Assembly: GCA_025935655.1 (NCBI GenBank)
Contig: JAICUV010000172.1
Location: forward strand, 1-7,514
Reading direction: 5' to 3'
From: Chloroflexota bacterium
Lineage (GTDB): Bacteria; Chloroflexota; Limnocylindria; Limnocylindrales; CSP1-4
Length of the DNA: 7,514 nt
In this document: positions 1 through 5,661 of the stretch, in pieces
Numbering within the stretch: the first letter of the stretch is position 1
How the letters are laid out: each line of letters starts with the position of its first letter
Made by a program: the position numbers and the translations under genes
Notes under the pieces: model-generated
What the model was told of the DNA's origin: nothing
What the model saw: the letters and a program-made list of their open reading frames with translations, nothing else
Databases searched by the model: none

Positions 1-241
1 CGCGGCGCCACGCACCGCAGATGCGCCAGGTTGGCCTGCCGGCAGGCGAGATTGATGCCCCATGCGCCGCACGAGCGCTCACGGGCGCCGCCGATGGGCG
101 GTCTCACGGTGTCTGACGCCACACGCGACCGGCGAGCGCCCCCCGGGAAGACCGGTCGCGGTTTGCCGGGTGCAGAACCCTTGGCCGGGTGGAGACCGCT
201 GACCGGATGCCCGACCACCGCCCGGGCCGTCCCGTCGCCCT
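1..241. other. Non-coding stretch upstream of tRNA-Val
   Basis: No coding region can be supported here. The only open frame on the + strand (31-297) runs into the tRNA gene, gives an Arg/Pro/Gly-rich product with no recognisable motif, and has no convincing ribosome binding site. A perfect 14-base palindrome, GCCTGCCGGCAGGC, lies at 34-47. It could form a 5-bp stem with a 4-base loop, and no T-run follows it. It might be the tail of a terminator for a gene lying upstream of the window, but this is not supported further. The rest reads as G/C-rich intergenic sequence. Confidence 0.6.
165..195 (+). repeat. Short tandem direct repeat GCCGGGTGnAGA
   Basis: GCCGGGTGCAGA at 165-176 and GCCGGGTGGAGA at 184-195 match at 11 of 12 positions, with starts 19 bases apart. 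They lie about 50-80 bases upstream of the tRNA-Val -10 element. The spacing could suit a protein binding two sites on nearly the same face of the helix, but in G/C-rich DNA a match of this size may be chance. Confidence 0.4.
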
Positions 242-253
242 GTGCTATCCTCC
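242..253 (+). promoter_or_regulatory. Probable -10 promoter element for tRNA-Val
   Basis: GTGCTATCCTCC contains an extended -10 pattern, TG-C-TATCCT (TATCCT at 246-251). Initiation about 7 bases downstream would fall at 257-259, giving a leader of only a few bases before the tRNA 5' end at 262. I find no good -35 hexamer at the expected distance (about 222-230 is C/G-rich), so the TG extension may compensate. The same 12 bases recur upstream of infC at 4310-4321, which supports a promoter role. Confidence 0.55.
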
Positions 254-261
254 GCGGCCGA

Positions 262-338
262 GGGCGATTAGCTCAGCTGGTTAGAGCGCATGCTTGACAT
301 GCATGAGGTCACTGGTTCGAGTCCAGTATCGCCCACCA
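262..338 (+). tRNA. tRNA-Val (anticodon GAC)
   Basis: A complete cloverleaf can be drawn. The acceptor stem GGGCGAT (262-268) pairs perfectly with ATCGCCC (328-334). The D arm is GCTC...GAGC. The anticodon stem CATGC (289-293) pairs with GCATG (301-305) around the loop TTGACAT, which puts GAC at 296-298. The T arm is ACTGG-TTCGAGT-CCAGT (311-327). The discriminator is A335 and CCA is encoded at 336-338. GAC reads the valine codon GUC (and GUU by wobble), and A at the discriminator fits valine tRNAs. It sits a few bases after a -10-like element and just before the thrS leader, with no clear terminator between them. Confidence 0.97.
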
Positions 339-344
339 CACAGC

Positions 345-578
345 GTCGACCGGGACACGCCCGTCCGCGAACCCGCCAGAGAGTCGCAGCCACCGGCTGA
401 GAGCCGCGACAGGGGAATCGGGACGAAGGCACCACCCGCGAGCGACCGGAGAACCGGTCCGGGATCCGCCCGTTAGCGCGGCACAGAGAGCGCATCAGCG
501 CCGTCCAGCCGGCGAGGTGCGAAGGCGGGTGGAACCGCGGGAGGCACGGCCTCTCGTCCTGTCGGGACGAGAGGTCTT
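345..578 (+). promoter_or_regulatory. T-box riboswitch leader of thrS (tRNA-Thr sensing)
   Basis: This leader RNA should sense uncharged tRNA-Thr and allow thrS expression when threonylation is short. Visible elements, in order, are as follows. A CAGAGAG motif (377-383) is followed by a GTCGC/GCGAC stem (383-387 with 406-410) enclosing GGCTGAGAGCC, which fits the distal part of Stem I. A specifier candidate GAAGGC-ACC-A has ACC at 431-433, a threonine codon read by anticodon GGU. A perfect hairpin GACCGG-AGAA-CCGGTC spans 444-459. A GCGC-ATCA-GCGC hairpin spans 490-501. The conserved T-box core GGGTGGAACCGCG lies at 527-539. The bulge TGGA (530-533) would pair with a tRNA ending UCCA, so the cognate tRNA-Thr should have U at its discriminator. 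A terminator-like hairpin follows at 550-574. The core motif, a Thr specifier and thrS directly downstream agree. The 5' boundary and the basal part of Stem I are approximate, since I did not resolve that helix. Confidence 0.9.
550..578 (+). terminator. T-box terminator hairpin
   Basis: CCTCTCGTCC (550-559) pairs perfectly over 10 bp with GGACGAGAGG (565-574) around the loop TGTCG, and TCTT follows. The 5' arm lies just after the T-box core, as expected for competition between antiterminator and terminator. The downstream T-run is poor, so termination may rely mainly on the stem, or the element may act differently. It does not cover the strong AGGAGG ribosome site at 588-593, which argues against simple occlusion of the ATG at 600. 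Confidence 0.75.
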
Positions 579-587
579 GTGATTCCC

Positions 588-593
588 AGGAGG
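588..593 (+). promoter_or_regulatory. Shine-Dalgarno site that fixes the thrS start
   Basis: AGGAGG lies six bases before the ATG at 600. This decides that start over the in-frame GTG at 579, which is only four bases past the terminator stem. Confidence 0.85.
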
Positions 594-599
594 CGCGCG

Positions 600-2462
600 A
601 TGGCCGAGGACAAGGGACAGGCCGCGGCGGCGGTCGACGACGAGGAGCCGGTGCTCGACGCGCCGGATCGAGGCTCGGCCGACGAGCTGCTCGACGCGGG
701 CGCGCACGCGCCCATCGACGCCATGCGCCACTCGACGGCCCACGTCATGGCCGAGGCCGTGCTCGACCTTTTCCCCGATGGCAAGCTCGGCATCGGCCCT
801 GCGATCAAGGACGGCTTCTACTACGACTTCGACCTGCCGCGCCCGCTGACGCCCGACGACCTCGCGGCGATCGAGGCCCGGATGCGCGAGTCCATCAAGG
901 CCGACCACCCGTTCGTCCGCCGGGAGATCTCGTGGGAGGACGGCCGGGCCCTCGAGGCGTCCAAGGGCCAGCCCTACAAGGTGGAGATCCTCGACGACCT
1001 CGCCCGCAAGGCCCAGGAGGCCGGCACGGCGCTCCCGGCCACGAGCCTGTACGAGCACGGCCCGTTCAGCGACCTGTGCAAGGGCCCGCACGTCGAGTCC
1101 ACGGGTCACATCGGGCCGTTCAAGCTGCTCGCGGTCGCCGGGGCGTACTGGCGGGGCGACGAGAAGCGGCCGATGCTCCAGCGCATCTACGGCACGGTCT
1201 GGGAGTCGCAGGCCGAGCTGGACCTGTTCCTCGAGCGGCGCGAGGAGGCGAAGAAGCGCGACCATCGCAAGCTGGGCGTGCAGCTGGACCTGTTCTCGTT
1301 CCACGACGTCTCGCCCGGGTCCGCGTTCTGGCACCCCAAGGGCCAGCGGATCTGGCGCACGCTGGAGGGCGCCATGCGCGAGCTCCAGGACCGCCGCGGC
1401 TACCAGGAGGTCTCGACGCCGATCGTCGTGTCCGAGCGCCTGTGGCGCCAGTCCGGGCACTGGGACCACTACGCGGACAACATGTTCATCGTGGAGGCCG
1501 AGGGGCAGAAGTTCAGCCTCAAGCCGATGAACTGCCCCGAGTCCACGTTCATCTACCGCTCGCACCTGCGCTCGTACCGCGACCTGCCGCTCCGCTTCAG
1601 CGAGTTCGGGCGGCTCCACCGCAACGAGCGGTCCGGCGCCCTGTCCGGCCTCACGCGCGTCCGCCAGTTCATCCAGGACGACGCGCACATCTACGTGCGC
1701 CCGGACCAGCTCACGGCCGAGATCGAGGCGCTGCTGGGCGAGGTCCGCGAGTCGTACGGCTGGTTCGGGCTCGAGCCGCGGTTCGCGTTCGCCACGCGAC
1801 CGGACAAGGCGATCGGGGACCCGGCGCTGTGGGACCTCGCGGAAGGGCTGATCAAGGATGCCCTCGACCGCGTGGGGGGCGACTACGTGGTCAAGCCCAA
1901 GGACGGCACGTTCTACGCCCCCAAGATCGACATCTACATCGACGACGCCCTGGGCCGCGAATGGCAGATGGCGACGATCCAGATCGACCTCACGATGCTG
2001 CCCGAGCGCTTCGACCTGACCTACATCGACGAGGACGGGCAGCCGAAGCGGCCGATGGCGATCCATCGCGCGATCCTCGGCTCGCTGGAGCGGTTCATCG
2101 GAATCCTCGTGGAGCATTTCGCCGGTGCGTTCCCGCTGTGGATCGCGCCGGTGCAGGCCGTGATCATCCCGATCGCGGACCGCCACGTGGACGCGGCGCG
2201 CGAGCTGGCGGACGTGCTGCGCGCCGGTGGTCTCCGGTTCGTCGAGGTGGACGACTCGGACAACCGGATGCAGAACAAGATCCGGCTGGCGCAGGGTCAG
2301 AAGGTGCCGTACATGCTCATCCTCGGCGACCGCGAGGTCGAGGCCCGCTCCGCCGCGGTGCGCCGGCGCGGGGCAGCCAAGGACGAGCCGCAGGAGGTCC
2401 TGCCCTGGGCCGAGATCGCCGCGCGGCTCGGCGCGGAGGTCCGGGAGCGCCGTCTCGGGTAG
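600..2462 (+). CDS. thrS: Threonyl-tRNA synthetase lacking the TGS domain
   Basis: This class II synthetase charges tRNA-Thr with threonine in the cytoplasm. The product is 620 residues. Residues 1-40 are an Ala/Asp/Glu-rich leader with no TGS fold, whereas E. coli ThrRS begins with a TGS domain of about 60 residues. The editing domain follows (about 41-220), with the HSTAH motif (H44, H48) and the SDLCKGPH motif (C160, H164) that clear Ser-tRNA-Thr. The catalytic core (about 225-515) has motif 2 around GRLHRNERSG (338-347) and motif 3 around residues 487-505. Zinc ligands C312, H363 and H489 match E. coli C334, H385 and H511 with a constant offset of 22. The HGTP anticodon-binding domain is at about 516-615. 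The ATG is chosen for its AGGAGG site. Expression should be governed by the T-box leader. All catalytic and editing residues I can check are present, so the enzyme should be active. Confidence 0.97.
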   Translation: MAEDKGQAAAAVDDEEPVLDAPDRGSADELLDAGAHAPIDAMRHSTAHVMAEAVLDLFPDGKLGIGPAIKDGFYYDFDLPRPLTPDDLAAIEARMRESIKADHPFVRREISWEDGRALEASKGQPYKVEILDDLARKAQEAGTALPATSLYEHGPFSDLCKGPHVESTGHIGPFKLLAVAGAYWRGDEKRPMLQRIYGTVWESQAELDLFLERREEAKKRDHRKLGVQLDLFSFHDVSPGSAFWHPKGQRIWRTLEGAMRELQDRRGYQEVSTPIVVSERLWRQSGHWDHYADNMFIVEAEGQKFSLKPMNCPESTFIYRSHLRSYRDLPLRFSEFGRLHRNERSGALSGLTRVRQFIQDDAHIYVRPDQLTAEIEALLGEVRESYGWFGLEPRFAFATRPDKAIGDPALWDLAEGLIKDALDRVGGDYVVKPKDGTFYAPKIDIYIDDALGREWQMATIQIDLTMLPERFDLTYIDEDGQPKRPMAIHRAILGSLERFIGILVEHFAGAFPLWIAPVQAVIIPIADRHVDAARELADVLRAGGLRFVEVDDSDNRMQNKIRLAQGQKVPYMLILGDREVEARSAAVRRRGAAKDEPQEVLPWAEIAARLGAEVRERRLG

Positions 2463-2498
2463 TCGTCCGGGAGGCCTGCCCGTCCCCGGGCTGAAGGT

Positions 2499-2544
2499 CC
2501 CGGGAACCCGGGTCGCGCCGCTCTCGTCGTCGCGCGCCGGCGCG
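2499..2544. repeat. GC-rich inverted repeats in the spacer after thrS
   Basis: The 123-base gap between thrS and the next gene holds CCCGG-GAAC-CCGGG (2499-2512), able to form a 5-bp hairpin, and a perfect palindrome CGCGCCGGCGCG (2533-2544). Neither is followed by a T-run, so they are weak terminator candidates. I see no good promoter in the gap, so read-through from thrS into the glycosyltransferase is possible. Confidence 0.45.
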
Positions 2545-2585
2545 TCCACCCTCGCCCTGGCGTCCCTCGGCAGGGGGGTCCGAGC

Positions 2586-4220
2586 ATGTCGGCCTGGTCG
2601 GCGCCGCGACGGCACCTCGCGTCCGGCAACGATGCCGCAGCTGCGCGCATCGGCGGGTCGGCCGCAGGAGGCTGGCGCCCGTGGCTGCTCGGGTCGGGGC
2701 TCGGCCGCGCGAGGGGTGATGCCGGCCTCCTGCTCCTGATCTTCGTGCTCGCCTTCCTCGTTCGGCTCGTCCCGGTGCTGGCGGGCGGCGGGCTCACGGG
2801 ATTGCACGACTACGACGACGGGGTCTACTTCGGGTCGGCGATCGCGCTCACGCAGGGCGTCCTCCCGTACCGCGACTTCCTGCTCCTCCATCCGCCGGGC
2901 GAGGCGGTCGCCCTGCTGCCGTTCGGGTTCCTCGGTGGCCTGGCAGGCGACGACGTCGCGTTCGCGCTCGCTCGCCTGGCGACGATGGGCCTCGGTGCGG
3001 TGTCGGCCGTCCTCGCCGCCCTCGTCGCGGGGCGGCACCTCCGCCTGGCGGGGATCGCGGCCGGCCTGCTCTATGCGACGTGGAGCGCGGCATCGAACAC
3101 CGAGCGGAGCACCGACCTGCACGCCCTCCAGGCGGCCCTGCTCCTGGCCGGCCTGCTCGTGCTCGTGACCCCCGGACGGATCCGGGCGGGCCGCGCGGTG
3201 CTCGCCGGGGTCCCGCTGGGGCTCGCGACATCCGTGCAGCTGTGGCAGGGCCTCGCGGTGGCCGTGCTCCTGGTGTGGGTCGCGATCCGCGCGCCGGCGG
3301 CCGGACGCCGGCTCTGGGCCCGTCTCGTGCCACCGATCTCGTTCGGGACCGGCGCGGTCCTCGCCTTCGTGGCCGTGTGCCTGCCGTTCTTCGTCTCGGC
3401 GCCCTGGGACATGGTGCGGTACATCCTCGTCGACCAGGTGAGCCGGCCGGGGAGCGGCATGCTGTCCGTCGAGCGACTTCGCGCGCTGGAGGGACTGCCC
3501 AGGACCGGCCAGCTGCCGGCGGCCCTGCGCCCGGTCGTCCCGGACGCCGCGATCGTGCTCGTCGCGCTCGCGGCGGCCGCGGTCCTCGTCGCCACGGCAC
3601 GGCGATGCCCGTGGACGCGTCCCTGGGCTGTGCTCGCGGTTGCGGGCACCCTCGTCGTCATGGTCACCCCGTCCTTCTTCAACGACTACGTGGCGTTCGT
3701 GGCGCCGGCGGCCACGCTCGTGCTCGGGACGGGCGTCGGCTGGGTCGGCGCCCGCCTGCTGCGCGCCGGTCACGGCCGGGTGCTCCTCGTGGCGGGATCG
3801 GTGCTGCTCCTCGCGGTCAGCGGCGTGTCCGTCGTGCGCCGGGAGGGGCAGCCGCTCGACATCGCCGCGCTGCGTGCGGACCTCGCCGGGGCCACGTGCG
3901 TGAACTCGGACCATCCCACGCTGCTGGTCGTGACCGGCGCCCTCCGCCACGACCTCGAGCATCGATGCCCCATCGTGCTCGACCCGACGGGCATCCGCCA
4001 CGACGCGGACCGGGCGAGCCTGCCCGGGGGTCTGCCGGCACGCACGCTCAGGCAGGCGGTCGGCTACCAGGCGGCCATGGTGGCGCTGTACGGCGGCTCC
4101 GACGCGGGCCTGTTCACGACGGACGCCGGCTTCACGGCGGCGACCCGCGCCGCGGTGGAGCGGTCGTTGCCCTACGCCCACGACGAGGGTATCGTCACCG
4201 TCCGACGCGCCGCTCCCTGA
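2586..4220 (+). CDS. Predicted multi-pass GT-C family glycosyltransferase (ArnT/PMT-like)
   Basis: The 544-residue product is probably an integral membrane enzyme that moves a sugar from a polyprenyl-phosphate donor to an acceptor on the outer face of the membrane; the substrates cannot be told from sequence. A basic/Ala-rich N-terminus (1-44) precedes the first hydrophobic helix (about 46-66). The following loop carries HDYDDGVYF (74-82), then PYRDF (94-98) and HPPG (102-105). This is the acidic first-loop signature and PY-DF-HPPG pattern of GT39/ArnT-type GT-C enzymes. Further hydrophobic segments lie near 126-148, 154-168, 178-195, 203-235, 250-272, 320-337, 345-361, 366-391 and 397-414. 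A soluble C-terminal part of about 125 residues holds two cysteines (C438, C461) that might pair if extracytoplasmic. The start ATG has a G-run (2573-2578) seven bases upstream. The gene sits between thrS and infC with no functional tie I can see. The fold class is fairly sure; the function is not. Confidence 0.85.
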   Translation: MSAWSAPRRHLASGNDAAAARIGGSAAGGWRPWLLGSGLGRARGDAGLLLLIFVLAFLVRLVPVLAGGGLTGLHDYDDGVYFGSAIALTQGVLPYRDFLLLHPPGEAVALLPFGFLGGLAGDDVAFALARLATMGLGAVSAVLAALVAGRHLRLAGIAAGLLYATWSAASNTERSTDLHALQAALLLAGLLVLVTPGRIRAGRAVLAGVPLGLATSVQLWQGLAVAVLLVWVAIRAPAAGRRLWARLVPPISFGTGAVLAFVAVCLPFFVSAPWDMVRYILVDQVSRPGSGMLSVERLRALEGLPRTGQLPAALRPVVPDAAIVLVALAAAAVLVATARRCPWTRPWAVLAVAGTLVVMVTPSFFNDYVAFVAPAATLVLGTGVGWVGARLLRAGHGRVLLVAGSVLLLAVSGVSVVRREGQPLDIAALRADLAGATCVNSDHPTLLVVTGALRHDLEHRCPIVLDPTGIRHDADRASLPGGLPARTLRQAVGYQAAMVALYGGSDAGLFTTDAGFTAATRAAVERSLPYAHDEGIVTVRRAAP

Positions 4221-4233
4221 TCGCCCCACGACG

Positions 4234-4266
4234 CGTCCGGGCCTCGCCGGGGCCGGCGCCCGGACG
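4234..4266 (+). terminator. Strong hairpin after the glycosyltransferase gene, possible terminator
   Basis: CGTCCGGGC (4234-4242) pairs perfectly over 9 bp with GCCCGGACG (4258-4266). An inner helix GCCG/CGGC (4246-4249 with 4254-4257) extends the stem. It starts 14 bases after the stop codon of the glycosyltransferase gene. No T-run follows, so it would be a non-canonical terminator, or it may serve to stabilise the 3' end. Confidence 0.5.
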
Positions 4267-4274
4267 GCGCGGGG

Positions 4275-4290
4275 ACGGCCTGGCGGCCGT
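4275..4290. repeat. Inverted repeat touching the infC -35 box
   Basis: ACGGCC-TGGC-GGCCGT is a perfect 6-bp stem with a 4-base loop. Its last base is the first base of the putative -35 hexamer TTGCGA (4290-4295). It could be a small hairpin at the end of the upstream transcript or a dyad operator next to the promoter. The sequence alone does not decide between these. Confidence 0.45.
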
Positions 4291-4319
4291 TGCGACTCCC
4301 CGAACGCTCGTGCTATCCT
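4290..4319 (+). promoter_or_regulatory. Probable sigma70-type promoter of the infC operon
   Basis: TTGCGA (4290-4295), an 18-base spacer and TATCCT (4314-4319), preceded by TG-C, form a -35 and extended -10 pair. Transcription would start near 4326, leaving about 68 bases before the favoured infC start at 4394. The 12-base block GTGCTATCCTCC (4310-4321) is identical to that in front of tRNA-Val. Confidence 0.6.
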
Positions 4320-4379
4320 CCCGCGGCGACCGCGCAGGGCGTCTGTTCATGCGCGCCGCATACCCAACGTCACTGGAAC

Positions 4380-4396
4380 AAAGGGACCCTGTCATC
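4380..4396 (+). promoter_or_regulatory. infC ribosome site and rare ATC start codon
   Basis: AAAGGGA (4380-4386) lies seven bases before an in-frame ATC at 4394. The residues that follow, ISRDLRIN, line up with the ISKDFIIN start of Bacillus IF3, where the first codon is AUU. Rare starts at infC are the known basis of IF3 autoregulation, because IF3 discriminates against non-canonical initiation codons. The competing ATG at 4349 has only AGGG (4336-4339) nine bases upstream. Confidence 0.6.
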
Positions 4397-5077
4397 AGCC
4401 GAGACCTGCGCATCAACCAGATGATCCGTGTACCCCAGGTCCGGGTCCTCGACGAAGATGGCTCACAGCTGGGCGTCATGCCCACGCAACAGGCCCTGGC
4501 GATGGCGCAGGAGCGAGGGCTCGACCTCGTCGAGGTCGCGCCCACCGCGGCACCCCCGGTCGTCAAGTTTCTCGACTACGGTCAGTACAAGTACGAGCTG
4601 ACCAAGCGCGAGAAGGAGGCGAAGCGGAAGCAGCGGGCGGTGGAGTTCAAGGAGGTCCGTCTGACCCCGAAGATCGGGATCGGCGACTTCGAGACGAAGG
4701 TCCATCGCGCGATCGAGTTCCTCGAGGATGGGGACCGGATCAAGGTCACCGTCCGCTTCCGTGGCAGGGAGCTCACGCACCCGGAGATCGGCCGGAACCT
4801 GCTCGCCAAGTTCGGCGACGCGGTCAAGGACCACGCGGTCATTGACCGGACACCGGCCCTCGAAGGCAAATCGATGTTCATGACGCTCGCGTCGGTGCAC
4901 AAGCCGAAGCCGCACGAGCACCGCAACCAGGCGGGCAGGCCCGACGACGCCGAGGCGCCGGTCGCAGTCGACACGGTCGACTCGGCCGAGGCAGCCGACG
5001 CGCCCGAGGAGACGCCCGTCGTCGCCCCGACGCCCTCCGCCCAGCCGGCGGTCGAGGCGGCGCCAGCAGGAGAGTGA
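4394..5077 (+). CDS. infC: Translation initiation factor IF-3, long C-terminal tail
   Basis: IF3 binds the 30S subunit, prevents premature 50S joining and checks the start codon and initiator tRNA. From ATC 4394 the product is 227 residues; from the in-frame ATG at 4349 it would be 242, adding MRAAYPTSLEQRDPV. I favour ATC because homology to IF3 begins at ISRDLRIN and the 45 bases before it have mixed third positions unlike the G/C-ending codons of the genes around. The N-domain includes RINQMIRVPQVRVLDEDG and VEVAPTAAPPVVKFLDYGQYKYE-type family sequence. A Lys/Arg-rich linker helix (KREKEAKRKQR) leads to the C-domain, with VRLTPKIG, FLEDGDRIKVTVRFRGRE and SMFMTLA. After the usual end of IF3 comes a tail of about 57 residues rich in Ala, Pro, Glu and Asp, likely disordered. 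rpmI starts seven bases after the stop, so the genes are probably co-transcribed. Confidence 0.95.
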   Translation: MSRDLRINQMIRVPQVRVLDEDGSQLGVMPTQQALAMAQERGLDLVEVAPTAAPPVVKFLDYGQYKYELTKREKEAKRKQRAVEFKEVRLTPKIGIGDFETKVHRAIEFLEDGDRIKVTVRFRGRELTHPEIGRNLLAKFGDAVKDHAVIDRTPALEGKSMFMTLASVHKPKPHEHRNQAGRPDDAEAPVAVDTVDSAEAADAPEETPVVAPTPSAQPAVEAAPAGE

Positions 5078-5084
5078 GGCCAGC

Positions 5085-5282
5085 GTGCCGAAGATGAAGA
5101 CCCACAAGGGGACCCAGAAGCGCGTCGGCGTGACTGGCACGGGCAAGTTCGTGCGCGTGAAGTCCTGGCGTGGCCACCACCTCGAGATCAAGTCGTCGCG
5201 CCGCACCCGCCGCTACGCGGGCAAGGCCGTGATCGGGCCCGAGCACCAGGAGCAGCTCCGGCGGCTGCTGCCGCACCTCTAG
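5085..5282 (+). CDS. rpmI: 50S ribosomal protein L35
   Basis: This is a small basic protein of the large ribosomal subunit, 65 residues, the usual family length. The N-terminus MPKMKTHKGTQKRVGVTGTGK matches the L35 signature MPK(L/M)KT(H/N)(R/K)-x-AKR-x-VTGTGK, and the C-terminus ends LRRLLPHL, close to the usual LLPY. The start is GTG, placed by this N-terminus; GTGAGG (5074-5079), overlapping the infC stop, is the likely ribosome site. It lies between infC and rplT in the conserved infC-rpmI-rplT order. Confidence 0.96.
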   Translation: MPKMKTHKGTQKRVGVTGTGKFVRVKSWRGHHLEIKSSRRTRRYAGKAVIGPEHQEQLRRLLPHL

Positions 5283-5291
5283 GAGCACCTG

Positions 5292-5642
5292 ATGGCACGC
5301 GTCAAGCGCGGCGTTACGTCGCACAAGCGCCACAAGCGGCTGCTGAACGCCGCCGAGGGCAAGACCGGCACGAACCGCAAGCTCGTCAAGCGCGCCCACG
5401 AGGCGCAGCTCCACGCGCTCGCGTACGCCACCCGGGACCGCAAGCAGCGGAAGCGCGACATGCGCCAGCTGTGGATCATCCGCATCAACGCGGCGGCGCG
5501 CCTCAACGGGCTCAGCTACAACGCGTTCATCGCCGGCCTCAAGAAGGCCAACGTGGACCTCGACCGCAAGAGCCTCGCGGACATCGCCGTGCGTGACGCG
5601 TCGACCTTCGGTCGCATCGCCGAGCTCGCCCGCGGCGCCTGA
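5292..5642 (+). CDS. rplT: 50S ribosomal protein L20
   Basis: L20 binds 23S rRNA early and is needed for assembly of the large subunit. The product is 116 residues, a typical length. MARVKRGVTSHKRHKRLL is the L20 N-terminus; YATRDRKQRKRDMRQLWIIRINAAARLNGLSYNAFIAGLKKA is split family sequence in the middle; and LDRKSLADIAVRD marks the C-terminal domain. The ribosome site AGGAG (5281-5285) overlaps the rpmI stop codon, six bases before the ATG, suggesting coupling of translation. In Bacillus and E. coli L20 represses its own operon through a leader structure. I see no obvious copy of such a leader here, since the infC leader is short, but I did not fold the mRNA. Confidence 0.97.
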   Translation: MARVKRGVTSHKRHKRLLNAAEGKTGTNRKLVKRAHEAQLHALAYATRDRKQRKRDMRQLWIIRINAAARLNGLSYNAFIAGLKKANVDLDRKSLADIAVRDASTFGRIAELARGA

Positions 5643-5661
5643 CCCTCCCGGTCACCCGCCC

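Noticed and set aside
31..297. An 88-codon + strand open frame at the left edge.
   Set aside because: It ends inside the tRNA-Val gene, has no good ribosome site, and its Arg/Pro-rich product has no recognisable feature.
932..2494. A 520-codon open frame on the + strand within thrS.
   Set aside because: It is a shifted-frame reading of thrS, rich in Arg, Ala, Gly and Pro, without motifs and without its own ribosome site; thrS itself shows all catalytic residues in the other frame.
495..4229. A 1244-codon open frame on the minus strand covering thrS, the spacer and the glycosyltransferase gene.
   Set aside because: It is antisense to two well-supported genes that share the same frame, so one set of G/C-ending codons keeps the opposite strand free of stops. 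Its product is Arg/Gly/Glu/Asp/His-rich with no domain I can recognise.
3080..4393. The infC frame stays open far upstream, back to 3080, as if IF3 had a long N-terminal fusion.
   Set aside because: The upstream part is a shadow of the glycosyltransferase gene in another frame and then crosses hairpins and a promoter. IF3 homology begins only at ISRDLRIN.
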